Below, piece by piece: positions 48,178-56,541 of a stretch of DNA of 64,000 bases; position 1 is the first letter of the stretch, and each line of letters starts with the position of its first letter. A program made the position numbers and the translations under genes. A model generated the notes under the pieces. The model did not search any database. It saw nothing but the letters and a program-made list of their open reading frames with translations, and was not told where the DNA came from. Origin of the DNA: Phycobacter azelaicus (GTDB lineage Bacteria > Pseudomonadota > Alphaproteobacteria > Rhodobacterales > Rhodobacteraceae). The DNA is taken from the NCBI RefSeq assembly GCF_014884385.1, contig NZ_WKFH01000001.1, positions 89,589-153,588 on the forward strand, read 5' to 3'.

Positions 48178-49527
48178 TCACACCATCGAACCGATGTCGG
48201 AGGCGTAACTGGGATAAGCGAAAATCATCGCCTTGATCTGATTTGCGGTCTGCCCGGCACCCATAGCCATGGCAAAAAGATTGATCTGCTCCTCGGCTCC
48301 TGGTCCGATCAGGTGCGCGCCGAGTATTTGCCCGCTGCCCCGTTCGACAAGAACCTTGTAGGCGGTCCGCTTCGCGCCGACGCGCAGCGACGAATACCAG
48401 CCCTCGGTCTTCTCGAAATGCGTGTCGAACGTCAGACCCCGTTCCCTGGCTGCCGCTTCCGACAAGCCTAGGGTGGCAACCATCGGCAGGGTGAAGACAA
48501 CCGACGGGATCGGCGGGTATTTGACCTTGCGCGCGTCTTTACCGGCGAGCAGGTTCTTGCCCGCGACGCGTCCCTCTGCCGCCGAGACCGGGGTCAGATT
48601 CAGCCCGCTGTCGGCGCAATCGCCGGCGGCGAAGATCGCCGGATTGCTGGTGCGCATTGCGGTGTTCACCTTGATGCCACGGCGTGTGTATTCGACGCCG
48701 GCAGCCTCAAGATTCAGTCGGTCGATATTGGGCACCCGGCCTGTGCCATGCACCACCAGATCGCAAGTCACGGTTTCGGTGCCGTCGGGACGCTCCACGG
48801 TGACCAAAAATTCGTCGCCCTGCTTTTCAATTTTTGCCACCTTCGCCTTAGTGCGCAGATCGACGCCCAGCTCTTCGGTCGCCTCGACAAGCATTGCGAC
48901 CAGGTCGGGATCGAAAGGACCCAAGGGGCGGTCCATCATCTCCAGCACAGTGACTTCGCTTGCGCCAGAGCGTTTGGCGATATGCGCGAATTCCATGGCA
49001 ATGAAGCCGCCGCCGACAAAGGCGATGCGGTTCGGTCGCTCAGGCAGTTCCAGGAATTCGGTACTGGTGGCAAGATACTCCTCGCCTGGGATGTTCAGCG
49101 TCATCGGCCGGGCACCTGTGGCGATATGAAAATACTTCGCCCTCAGGGTCTCGCCGTTCAACTCGATCGTATCGGGACCGGTAAACCGTGCCTGCCCGTG
49201 CAAGACGTCGATCCCCGCCTTTTCCAGCCCGGCTTCGATGCGTAGTGGCATAGAGTCGGTGAAGGTGCGTTTGAAAGCGGTCATGTCGGGCCAGTTGACC
49301 GCAGGTTGCGCCTCCAGGCCCTTGCCTTTCATGTTTTCCGCCCACTCGACGCCCTCGGTGACCGCGATCAGCATCTTCTTGGGGTCGCAGCCCCGCAATG
49401 CGCAGGTGCCGCCATGGGGCTCGCTGTCGATGCTGGCGACGCTCCATCCGGCGTTCGCCGTCATCCGGGCGACACCATTGCCGCCAGTTCCACCGCCGAT
49501 GACGATAAGGTCGTAACTACTCTTCAT
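48178..49527 (-). CDS. second pyridine-nucleotide disulfide oxidoreductase in mer operon
   Basis: A 449-residue flavoprotein with FAD motif VIGGGTGGNGV, redox Cys pair GGTCALRGCDPKK, NAD(P) motif VGGGFIAMEFA and GDCADSGLNLTPVSAAEGRVA. It resembles glutathione reductase or dihydrolipoamide dehydrogenase in layout. The C-terminal HPxxxE catalytic motif is replaced by YPSYASDIGSMV, and there is no C-terminal Cys pair, so it is neither a standard GR nor MerA. It lies immediately upstream of merA in the operon. A thiol-pool or mercury-thiol reductase role is possible. Confidence 0.88.
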   Translation of the reverse strand: MKSSYDLIVIGGGTGGNGVARMTANAGWSVASIDSEPHGGTCALRGCDPKKMLIAVTEGVEWAENMKGKGLEAQPAVNWPDMTAFKRTFTDSMPLRIEAGLEKAGIDVLHGQARFTGPDTIELNGETLRAKYFHIATGARPMTLNIPGEEYLATSTEFLELPERPNRIAFVGGGFIAMEFAHIAKRSGASEVTVLEMMDRPLGPFDPDLVAMLVEATEELGVDLRTKAKVAKIEKQGDEFLVTVERPDGTETVTCDLVVHGTGRVPNIDRLNLEAAGVEYTRRGIKVNTAMRTSNPAIFAAGDCADSGLNLTPVSAAEGRVAGKNLLAGKDARKVKYPPIPSVVFTLPMVATLGLSEAAARERGLTFDTHFEKTEGWYSSLRVGAKRTAYKVLVERGSGQILGAHLIGPGAEEQINLFAMAMGAGQTANQIKAMIFAYPSYASDIGSMV

Positions 49528-49554
49528 ATTCTGCTTACCTACCTGGCTTTCGTC

Positions 49555-49737
49555 TTAGGCTTCATTCGGGCGGACGGCGGCCTGCGGGCGTTTTGCAAGC
49601 AGGTATACAATCGCGGCAACCGCGATCAGGGGCGTTGCCATGGAGATGAGGCCGGCGAACAAGCCAAAAAATCCGAATGAGCAGCACCCCATCATCTGCG
49701 GTGCCATTGGCATCATTTCATTTGCAGAATTCATCAT
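49555..49737 (-). CDS. 60-residue Cys-Cys membrane protein of mer operon
   Basis: The sequence starts MMNSANEMMPMAPQMMGCCSFGFFGLFAG: a Met-rich N-terminus, then a GCC pair at the head of a hydrophobic segment, a second segment (TPLIAVAAIVYLLAK) and a basic tail. Soft-metal-binding Met and Cys at the membrane face fit Hg2+ (or Cu+) handling. I do not recognise a named family. It lies between merF and the flavoprotein gene with a close spacing. Confidence 0.65.
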   Translation of the reverse strand: MMNSANEMMPMAPQMMGCCSFGFFGLFAGLISMATPLIAVAAIVYLLAKRPQAAVRPNEA

Positions 49738-49740
49738 ATG

Positions 49741-49980
49741 TCAGTTCCTTTGAGATGCCGAATTGCGGGCGCTTTTCCGCCAAAGTGCGTAAATTGTCAG
49801 TAGGATGAAGATCCCCAATGCGGGGAACAACACAGCGTCCAGGTATCCCACAACTGCAGCCAGGCCGACCGCGCCGAAAAGGACCACCAAGACAGGTGTG
49901 AAGCAGCACAGTGCAGCGACGATCGTGCCGATCACGCCAACCTTTAGGAGAGTATTGGGGGATTTGTCGTCTGAACTCAT
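49741..49980 (-). CDS. merF: mercuric transporter MerF
   Basis: The ATG at 49980 gives a 79-residue protein, close to the usual 81. The first helix carries LLKVGVIGTIVAALCCFTPVLVVLFGAVGL (CC pair followed by FTP as in MerF) and the second helix is FPALGIFILLTIYALWRK. The second, C-terminal Cys pair of classic MerF is missing here (tail SARNSASQRN). The start overlaps the stop of the preceding gene (ATGA). Confidence 0.92.
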   Translation of the reverse strand: MSSDDKSPNTLLKVGVIGTIVAALCCFTPVLVVLFGAVGLAAVVGYLDAVLFPALGIFILLTIYALWRKSARNSASQRN

Positions 49981-50225
49981 GAACTTTCCAATTCTGTTTC
50001 TACCGAACATCGGGTCCGGCGGCGAATTACTTGCCTGATTGCATAGGCGACTACGAGGCCGACGCCTACCGCGGCGACCAAACCTCCGCCGCCGAGCCAG
50101 GTGCCGAGAGCACTCATCGCGCCGGATCCGAGAAGAAAGGCTCCACCACCGCCGCAGCAACCGCCGAACACCACGGGAAAGGCGACCACCCCGGCAACCT
50201 TGCCGATTGCCGACCAGGCCGACAT
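49977..50225 (-). CDS. small GGCCGGGG membrane protein of mer operon
   Basis: The start is set at ATG 50225 (MSAWSAIGKVAGVVAFPVVFGGCCGGGGAF), one base after the stop of the upstream gene. The 82-residue product has two hydrophobic segments, a Cys pair in a Gly-rich turn and a basic C-terminus with one Cys (RRRTRCSVE). It is similar in design to the gene just upstream (ICCGGGG), suggesting duplication or a heterodimeric pair. The family is unknown to me. Confidence 0.68.
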   Translation of the reverse strand: MSAWSAIGKVAGVVAFPVVFGGCCGGGGAFLLGSGAMSALGTWLGGGGLVAAVGVGLVVAYAIRQVIRRRTRCSVETELESS

Positions 50226-50226
50226 C

Positions 50227-50517
50227 CTACCGGTGTCCGATATCGGCGGAGCCGGGCGCGACCTTGGCTTTGGGAAGGCAGCAGGTCTCGTCCTGCGCGC
50301 CATCGGCCTTTGCGGCGCGGTGCCGACGGATCTCCCGAACCAGCAGCACTGCACCGAAGGCAGCGACCACCGTGGCGATGCCGCCGAGCCCGGTCAGCCA
50401 CCCGCCTATGCCGCCGAGAATGGCAGCAAGGATGACACCGCCGCCACCGCAACAGATCACCATGATCGGCGCGGCAATGATGAAGGCCAGAAGACCCCCC
50501 ATGTGCTTGTCATCCAT
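50227..50517 (-). CDS. small ICCGGGG membrane protein of mer operon
   Basis: A 96-residue protein: HMGGLLAFIIAAPIMVICCGGGGVILAAILGG, then a second hydrophobic segment (GGIATVVAAFGAVLLVREIRR) and a C-terminal tail with another Cys pair (DETCCLPKAK). Two Cys pairs, one in the membrane and one on the cytoplasmic tail, is the MerF logic (relay of Hg2+ to MerA), although the sequence is not MerF. It directly follows merP. Confidence 0.72.
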   Translation of the reverse strand: MDDKHMGGLLAFIIAAPIMVICCGGGGVILAAILGGIGGWLTGLGGIATVVAAFGAVLLVREIRRHRAAKADGAQDETCCLPKAKVAPGSADIGHR

Positions 50518-50539
50518 GGCCCTCGCCCTCCTTCAACCC

Positions 50540-50845
50540 TCAGGAGTCGCCTGACTGAAGCACTTCAGCTGGATAGCCGTTGGCAAGAACCGCGTTGATG
50601 ATCATATCGGGACTGGCCGCCTGATCGTCGTAAGCGACCACATAGATGCCTTCCCCCCACGTCTCCCCCTCAAGGAAGTCGACGATTTCGACCGTTGGCA
50701 CCCCACGCATCGCCGCCGCCACCGTGAAGGAGCAGGACGGGCAGGTCAGTTCGCCAACACCAACATTGATGCGCTGTTCATCTGCGGTGGCCGGGATTGC
50801 TGCGAACATTCCAAGCGTCGCAAGAACGAGGTGAAGATTTTTCAT
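50540..50845 (-). CDS. merP: periplasmic mercury-binding protein MerP-like
   Basis: A 101-residue protein with a signal peptide (LHLVLATLGMFAAIPATA) and a heavy-metal-associated fold. The binding loop is GELTCPSCSFTVAAAMRGV (CxxC, with Pro-Ser between), followed by a beta-alpha-beta pattern (VEIVDFLEGETWGEG, YDDQAASPDMIINAVLANGYPAEVL). The canonical GMTCAAC loop is altered, so it is a divergent MerP. It lies between merT and the small CC proteins. Confidence 0.85.
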   Translation of the reverse strand: MKNLHLVLATLGMFAAIPATADEQRINVGVGELTCPSCSFTVAAAMRGVPTVEIVDFLEGETWGEGIYVVAYDDQAASPDMIINAVLANGYPAEVLQSGDS

Positions 50846-50857
50846 GGTTTAAGCCTT

Positions 50858-51265
50858 TCAGTAGGACAGGAAGTATGGGGTGAGATAGGGGAAGATCATC
50901 GCGACGGCGACGATGGCGGTTGCAATCCAAAGAATGGATCGCATGAATGTTCGGTTCATGGGCCGCGCGCAGGTTCCATCGGCACATGATTCGGCCGGTA
51001 TCGGGCGGTAGGCCTTGTAAAAGCCGTAGCCGATGAACGCGGCGCTCAGCGCGAAGGTGATCCACTTGTATTGGTAGAGGGCGCCCAACTGGGCGATGAA
51101 CACGCCGGTGACGCCGAAGCTCACCAGCACCAGCGGCAGGATGCAGCACGAGGTCATCGCCAGCGCGCCCAGCACCCCCAGACCGGTTGTTGCCCATGCC
51201 TTTTTATCGGCACCCGGCGTTTCGTCGAATGCCGTCTCCCGGCCTGTAGATGTGGTTTCAGTCAT
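50858..51265 (-). CDS. merT: mercuric transporter MerT
   Basis: A 135-residue inner-membrane protein with the MerT signature (LGVLGALAMTSCCILPLVLVSFGVTG: Cys pair in helix 1) and a cytoplasmic second Cys pair region (AESCADGTCARP) between helices 2 and 3. It is the first gene of the operon, about 40 bp behind the MerR-type promoter. Confidence 0.93.
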   Translation of the reverse strand: MTETTSTGRETAFDETPGADKKAWATTGLGVLGALAMTSCCILPLVLVSFGVTGVFIAQLGALYQYKWITFALSAAFIGYGFYKAYRPIPAESCADGTCARPMNRTFMRSILWIATAIVAVAMIFPYLTPYFLSY

Positions 51266-51298
51266 AATTCGAATCGTCCTTGCCTCATTGATGTTTTC

Positions 51299-51329
51299 AA
51301 ACTAGTGTCTGTAGTTGGTACAGGCTCAA
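51299..51329 (-). promoter_or_regulatory. mer operator/promoter (19-bp spacer)
   Basis: On the minus strand TTGAGC (51329-51324), a 19-bp spacer with dyad CTGTA-ccaac-TACAG, then TAGTTT (51304-51299). It lies in the 74-bp gap between divergent merT and merR. The half-sites (CTGTAC-type) differ from the ACCT-type sites of the zinc/lead regulon in this window, consistent with a separate regulator. Confidence 0.88.
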
Positions 51330-51339
51330 GGGGGTAATT

Positions 51340-51762
51340 TTGAAAAAACATCATAAACCTGTGAAGATCATTCGGCGCGGAGAATTGGCGCAGATGACAG
51401 GATGTAACCTGGAGACCATTCGTTATTACGAGAACATAGGCGTCATGCCTGAGCCGCCACGCTCCAGCAAAAACTACCGCGTCTACGATGACAGTCATGT
51501 CACGCGGCTGCGCTTTATTATGCGTTCGCGTGAATTGGGGTTCACGCTGGAAGAGGTTCGCGATCTCTTGGCGCTTGTCGATGGAGGCGCTCAGACCTGT
51601 GGCGAAATGCAAGTTCTTGCAAATACGCATCTTACCTCGGTTCGCACCAAGATTGCCGATCTCAAGCGAATCGAGCACGTCTTGTCTTCTACCGTGGCGC
51701 AATGCACCGGCGACAACGTACCCGAGTGTCCCGTAATTGACGCGCTGACCGAAGTGGCATGA
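51340..51762 (+). CDS. merR: mercury-responsive regulator MerR
   Basis: A 140-residue protein; the probable TTG start at 51340 follows a GGGGG ribosome-binding run. MerR HTH is RRGELAQMTGCNLETIRYYENIGVMPEPPR. The Hg-binding Cys set is C87 (QTCGEMQVL), C122 (AQCTGD) and C130 (PECPVIDAL), matching C82, C117 and C126 of classic MerR in spacing. It represses, then activates with Hg2+, the divergent mer operon. Confidence 0.92.
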   Translation: MKKHHKPVKIIRRGELAQMTGCNLETIRYYENIGVMPEPPRSSKNYRVYDDSHVTRLRFIMRSRELGFTLEEVRDLLALVDGGAQTCGEMQVLANTHLTSVRTKIADLKRIEHVLSSTVAQCTGDNVPECPVIDALTEVA

Positions 51763-51768
51763 AAGACG

Positions 51769-52500
51769 TCACTTGAGAATGTCCACGCCAATTAACCAGA
51801 CGGCCAGCGGAACCGGTGCCGTCGCTAGGATCACCGTAACCAAGATAGAGGGCAGTGAGAACAACCGGCTCAGCCCCGCAACCAGCAGTATTCCACCACC
51901 TCCACCAATCAAGCTATTGCCGGGCAGGTTGATCAACACGGCCAGCAGCACATAGCGATACCGCAATATCCATCGCCCAATCCACCGCGGCACCGCCGCA
52001 TTGAGGTACTCTAGCCTCTCTTGACGGCTCATCACCTTCATCGCGTCTACAAAGGCGCAAGCGCGGTGGAGCCCCATTGTGTCCAAAAACTTGCACGGCA
52101 ATGTTGTCGCGAAGGCCCACCCGATTGCGAAAGAAATCAACAATCCCGCTACAGTCGCAGCATGCACGAAGGGCGCGATCGCTGGTCCTTGCATGATGAG
52201 GAGTGCGATTCCGATTTCCACACCGGGGACAAATGGAATTGCCAGTAGCAAGGCGTAGACGACGAGGGCAGCAACGCCGAACCAGACCCCTGAAGACAAT
52301 CCGGCATCAAGCTGTCCTTCGATAAGTTCGGTAAAACCCTTTCCAAGCAGGAAATTGAGCAGCAAGATTGCAGCAATCAGCACGGACCAGCGCAGCAAAG
52401 AAGTAAGCCGCGACGTCGACTTGGATGAATACTTCTCTGCAGATTCTTGCCCTTGGCTTTTGGTATCCGACTTGAAAGTCTCGTTCATCATCGCAACCAC
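51769..52500 (-). CDS. TVP38/TMEM64 (VTT domain) membrane protein
   Basis: A 243-residue (or 239 from the second start) protein with a polar N-terminal tail and about six hydrophobic segments. The VTT core includes AIPFVPGVEIGIALLIMQGP, FAIGWAFATTLPCKFLDTMGL and LLAVLINLPGNSLIGGGGGILLVAGL. Family members act as lipid scramblases or DedA-like transporters. It is convergent with merR and just downstream of a hydrolase gene. TVP38 proteins occur near mer genes in other bacteria; a direct role is unproven. Confidence 0.82.
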   Translation of the reverse strand: MVAMMNETFKSDTKSQGQESAEKYSSKSTSRLTSLLRWSVLIAAILLLNFLLGKGFTELIEGQLDAGLSSGVWFGVAALVVYALLLAIPFVPGVEIGIALLIMQGPAIAPFVHAATVAGLLISFAIGWAFATTLPCKFLDTMGLHRACAFVDAMKVMSRQERLEYLNAAVPRWIGRWILRYRYVLLAVLINLPGNSLIGGGGGILLVAGLSRLFSLPSILVTVILATAPVPLAVWLIGVDILK

Positions 52501-53691
52501 CTACGGCCCATGCGGCGCGAGGTTGGGTAACTTCGCATCGGGGCTGAGGTAGCGATCGAACCAGTCCCGGACCATGATCTGAACTTCAAGCTCGAATTCG
52601 GACATGCTGTGATCACCGCCTTCAAGCATAACGAGCCGGAAGGGCACGCGGCGGTCCAATAAAGTTTCTGATAGCCTTAGGGAGTCCGAAGGAGGCACAC
52701 GCCAGTCTGCGGTGCCGTGCAGGATAAGAAGCGGAGTGGTCTACGGAAATTTATCGACGAGATTGAGTGCTGAGCGAGCATCGAGTTCAATCTCAAGCTC
52801 CGCACCTTGCCGGTCAATAGCTTCCGCATAGACCCGCATCATTTCCGGCCGGGCTTCCAATCCTGCCCGAAGATCAGTTGGTCCGGCCATCACGACGGCG
52901 GCGTGGATACGATTTGTTCTTGTCACGGTAAGATATGTCATCAAGCCGCCGCGGCTATGGCCCATCACCCCAATACGGTCCGCATCGACCGACTCTAGTC
53001 GATCCAACACATCAATCAGCGAAAGCACATCTCCGACATCTTCGCCTCCAAACCCATCGTGGCCAGGGGCTCCTGCGGTTCCCCGGTATTGGCTCGCCAC
53101 CACAACAAACCCTTCCGCCGCCAAATCAACAAGTTGCAAAAAATCTAGATTAGGGGCGAGCATGCCGAATGTACCGTATCCGCCGCGATTGTAGATAATG
53201 GCCGGATGCGGACCAGGAGCGTTTGGTTCAAAAAGAAAACCGGCCACTGGCAGCCCGCCGCTATCGTATGTTATTTCCCGGATTCTCACGCGGGCCAAAG
53301 CATCGTTGTTGAGCAAAGGCAGCGTCTCGAGAACGTCGGCTCCAATCGACAGCGACACCTCCGTCGAAGTCAGGAGCGCTTGGGGCGCGTTTTGCTCGGT
53401 ACCCTGCTGCGCAGACGCTGCTGTCGCCGAGGCTATCATAACAGACACGACAGAGCTGCGGCATACGGACCAAAGAGTTCGCCGATGTTTACGGTTGGTT
53501 GTTTCATATTGTTGCGTCAATGCTTTGCCAGATTTGATCAGTTCCGAATATCTCAATGGCAGTCCTACGGCCTGTAGTGAGTACAGAGTCAAGGGGTTCT
53601 CTTCGGGGGCCGGTTTGCGCAGTGTCCATCTGGTCGCGCTGATCAAGCCCTTACCCTTATTTTCAAATGCGAGCTGCTTCATAAGATGCAA
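52501..53691 (-). pseudogene. exported alpha/beta hydrolase (S9-like) broken by an in-frame TAG
   Basis: A secreted hydrolase: signal-like SVVSVMIASATAASAQQ, PAIIYNRGGYGTFG, nucleophile elbow MGHSRGGLMTYL. It ends at TAG (52743-52741) after NLVDKFP. The same frame continues without any shift as TTPLLILHGTADWRVPPSDS (catalytic Asp) and MLEGGDHSMSE (catalytic His), stopping at 52501. One CAG-to-TAG change explains the break. The truncated protein lacks two of three catalytic residues. The true start is uncertain because several upstream codons are possible. Confidence 0.82.
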
Positions 53692-53996
53692 AGATGGGCA
53701 CTTCGCTGCCCACTCAACCCGTCAAGACCGCGCGTACATGTAATGTCAGGTAGGGACGGATTTGTCCCGCAAGGTGTAGGTTGCTATTGCCAGCATCGCC
53801 GTACGCTTCTTGAGCGACCGGTTCTTCTGCTGCTTGGCAGCATCAAATTTTTGGCAACTGCAGCATTTTTTCGCTTCAGGCGAGCGCAGCGAGAAGTTCG
53901 AATTCACAACTTGGGGCTCTCTGCCGTCGTTATCTGCGCGCAGAACGAATGGCTGTTTCCCGCAAGGCCGGGTTGGCGCCGGGTTTGTCAAAGCAC
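53692..53996. other. intergenic stretch, no gene seen
   Basis: About 305 bp between the hydrolase gene and the HTH plasmid protein gene. Short open frames have no ribosome-binding sites or recognisable products. No repeat or terminator with clear features was found. Confidence 0.4.
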
Positions 53997-55064
53997 CTAG
54001 ATGTCGATCCGCCACATCCTAAAGCGCCGCTGCCCTGTCATCTCACGGATCAAGCCCCTTTCTTCCAGCCTGATCAGATTGCGTTGCACAGCAGCCCGGC
54101 TCGCACCGGTCAAGGCCTCGGCCATAGGAGCCGAGGCCAAAGGCCATTCCGTGAGGACTTTGCGCAAAGCTACAGGTGTACGACCCGACAGTTGCGCCAT
54201 CGCGCTCTTCGCGCGAACGCCCCATTCTTCAATACCATCCAGGTGACGCATCGCAGTCAAAATGGCGCTGTCCATGCCATCTAGCCAGCGGTCCAACCGC
54301 TCTAACGGCAAGCCGGAGGCACGCAGCCCCCCTGCCCCACCCATGGCCAGCGGTGCAAAGATGGCACCGCTTCCGTCGCTGGCCGCGATCCTGGCAGCTG
54401 TGACGGCCGCTTCGATCTGGTCGCCGTGTTGCCCGAGACCCGCCATGCTCCAAAGGTGATATCCCATACAGGCGCGTGTAATTGGGTGCAGATCGGAAGC
54501 TGCCGTCATCACAGCTAGCCATCCGCGAGCGCGATCTTCGAAACGCTCGGCGCTGTCCTCGATGTTCTCGGGATCGCGGCGGTCAAGAAACGCTGCAAGA
54601 TCGACCTTCGGGCCGGGACCACCTGTCAGGCGACGAACAGCCCACCCAATTCGGGCCAGCGCTTCCGGATCATCCTGCGCGCCAGACAATCGCATTGATA
54701 TCCAAAGAGCGAGGCGGTCAGAACTCACCCGATCCCCTGCAAGCCAGCTGACGTCTGCCGCCTCGATCAGTGCCAGTCTGTTTCGCCAGCCATTCGGGCC
54801 ACGCAGCAACCGGTCATCCAGCGCACCCAAGCGTCCAGCCACCTTTGCCAGCCGCGCAGAGTGAGCCCCCTCTGCCTTTGCCCAATCGTCGATGACCGCG
54901 GTATCAGGCGGTTCCGCCCGTGGCCCGGGAGGCAAATCATCCGGTCCCTCTTCGAGCGGCCCCGGCAGGAACCAGAGGTCGTCTTCGTGAGTCTCCTCAT
55001 CCCCCTCGACAGTGATGAGGGGGTCGTCGAAATCATCAAGAAAAGTAGATGCTTGCGGCTTCAT
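53997..55064 (-). CDS. HTH plasmid protein (RHE_PE00001/DUF1612-like)
   Basis: A 355-residue cytoplasmic protein. The N-terminal half is acidic and Pro-rich (EDDLWFLPGPLEEGPDDLPPGP). A middle helical part contains WRNRLALIEAADVSWLAGDRVSSDRLALWISMRLS. The C-terminus is HTH-like (LASAPMAEALTGASRAAVQRNLIRLEERGLIREMTGQRRFRMWRI). This matches the RHE_PE00001-type proteins of rhizobial and rhodobacteral plasmids, whose function is unknown. It is divergent from the serine recombinase. Confidence 0.75.
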   Translation of the reverse strand: MKPQASTFLDDFDDPLITVEGDEETHEDDLWFLPGPLEEGPDDLPPGPRAEPPDTAVIDDWAKAEGAHSARLAKVAGRLGALDDRLLRGPNGWRNRLALIEAADVSWLAGDRVSSDRLALWISMRLSGAQDDPEALARIGWAVRRLTGGPGPKVDLAAFLDRRDPENIEDSAERFEDRARGWLAVMTAASDLHPITRACMGYHLWSMAGLGQHGDQIEAAVTAARIAASDGSGAIFAPLAMGGAGGLRASGLPLERLDRWLDGMDSAILTAMRHLDGIEEWGVRAKSAMAQLSGRTPVALRKVLTEWPLASAPMAEALTGASRAAVQRNLIRLEERGLIREMTGQRRFRMWRIDI

Positions 55065-55290
55065 ATATGCAAAATACTATTATTATGCACATTACCCAAG
55101 CAGTTTTATGGTCATTGCCCATGCTCTTTATGTAGTATGCGCGCGCGACCGCCGGCGGAACCTCTCAGATCGCGCTCAGCGCAAGGAAACCAAGGGATTG
55201 TGCGCCAGCACGACGAGAGAACACTTGCTTGCATTCGTTTACAAATGGTCGTTTATTGATGATACATAAAATTGCAAACGGCCCGTTTTC

Positions 55291-56199
55291 ATGCCCCTGA
55301 TAGGCTACGCCCGTGTTTCCACAGAGGATCAGACCCCCCTGCCCCAGTCTGAGGCCCTGCAGTCTGCGGGATGCGCCGAGATCTTTGAAGAGCACGCCTC
55401 GGGCGGCAATCGCGCGCGACCGGTGCTGGCACGCGTGCTCGAACGCGTCCAGAGCGGCGATACGCTGGTCGTTGTGCGGATCGACCGGCTTGCGCGATCT
55501 CTGTCGCACTTGCTGGAGGTGATCGAAAGACTGGAGGGAAAGGGGGCGTTCTTCCGCTCGCTCCAGGACCCGATCGACACTGCCTCGCCCCAGGGCAAGT
55601 TCACGTTGCAGGTTCTGGGCGCTGCGGCTGAGTTCGAACGCGCTCTGATCCGCGAGCGCACAAAGGCCGGGCTTGCCTCTGCGCGCGCCAAAGGGCGCGT
55701 AGGCGGCAACCCAGGGCTACGCGCCAAGGATCCCGCCGCGCTGCGCAAGGTGCGGCTGGCACGGCAGGACGGCTATATGGAACGCCTGAACGAGACCGCG
55801 CAGGATTGGGTGCCTCATGTGCGCCGCCTGCGCCCCGATATGGCTTGGGAAGACGTGCTGCGAATTATCAATGCCCCCCTGCCCCCAGATCACCATTGGA
55901 CACAAGGCCGACTGCTCCGCGCTGTGAAGGCATATGTGCGCGACGGGTTCCTTCCTGCCGAGGTGCTTGGCCGCGCCGGACGCCGCGAAACCGATGACCG
56001 CCTGCCGGCCATCGTCGCAGCGATCAAAGGCGCGGACCCCGAAATCACGCTGCAGGCGATCTGCGATCGGCTAGAGTCGATGCGCGAACGGACCCCTCGA
56101 GGTCGTGCCAGCTGGCAGCCGTCTTCGGTCAAAATGTTGCTCGAACGAGCGGAGCGGCTTGGCCTAATTTCATCAGAATCGGCTCACTCCCAACTGTAA
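55291..56199 (+). CDS. serine recombinase/resolvase with long C-terminal domain
   Basis: A 302-residue protein. The N-terminal resolvase domain starts MPLIGYARVSTEDQ (catalytic Ser in YARVS), with VVVRIDRLARSLSHLLEVIERL and AAEFERALIRERTKAGLASARAKGR. A roughly 120-residue C-terminal region after the usual resolvase end contains two HTH-like segments (PEITLQAICDRLESM, PSSVKMLLERAERLGLI). It sits just upstream of repABC and probably resolves plasmid multimers. Confidence 0.88.
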   Translation: MPLIGYARVSTEDQTPLPQSEALQSAGCAEIFEEHASGGNRARPVLARVLERVQSGDTLVVVRIDRLARSLSHLLEVIERLEGKGAFFRSLQDPIDTASPQGKFTLQVLGAAAEFERALIRERTKAGLASARAKGRVGGNPGLRAKDPAALRKVRLARQDGYMERLNETAQDWVPHVRRLRPDMAWEDVLRIINAPLPPDHHWTQGRLLRAVKAYVRDGFLPAEVLGRAGRRETDDRLPAIVAAIKGADPEITLQAICDRLESMRERTPRGRASWQPSSVKMLLERAERLGLISSESAHSQL

Positions 56200-56238
56200 C
56201 TAGCAGAGGCTCAAACAGCTGAATCTATCGCTCTAAAC

Positions 56239-56501
56239 ACCGTCAGAAGGTCAATTGTGCCATTGGTTGCATGGGTTTAGCCAATACCATCCAAACAATC
56301 CCCATGAATGGCTTGAAGCACGGTCTTTTGGATTTATCACCATAAAATCAACAACTTGCAGTTATCTTGATGTGACTGTACGTATTGGTGCTGTGGATAA
56401 CTTTCACACTACATCTAGATTCTTCTTGCCGGACTCACTTGATCGTGGCATTCCCATTCTGACGGTAAAACGCGTCAGTCGCGCTGTACACCGTCAGAAT
56501 G
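56239..56501. repeat. repeated ACCGTCAGAA motif upstream of repA
   Basis: ACCGTCAGAAGG (56239-56250), its inverse CATTCTGACGGT (56455-56466) and ACCGTCAGAATG (56490-56501). The latter two form a 12-bp inverted repeat with a 23-nt centre, 40 bp before repA. Such sites are expected operators for RepA/RepB autoregulation. The 56200-56541 gap holds no other feature I can see. Confidence 0.7.
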
Positions 56502-56541
56502 ACCAAGAGCCTCAACAGAGGCCGAGAGTGGGCGGCAGGAC

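Noticed and set aside
49977..50354. A longer 125-residue version of the GGCCGGGG protein
   Set aside because: The N-terminal extension is antisense-like (Pro/Arg-rich) and overlaps the upstream gene; ATG 50225 right after that gene's stop is a better start.
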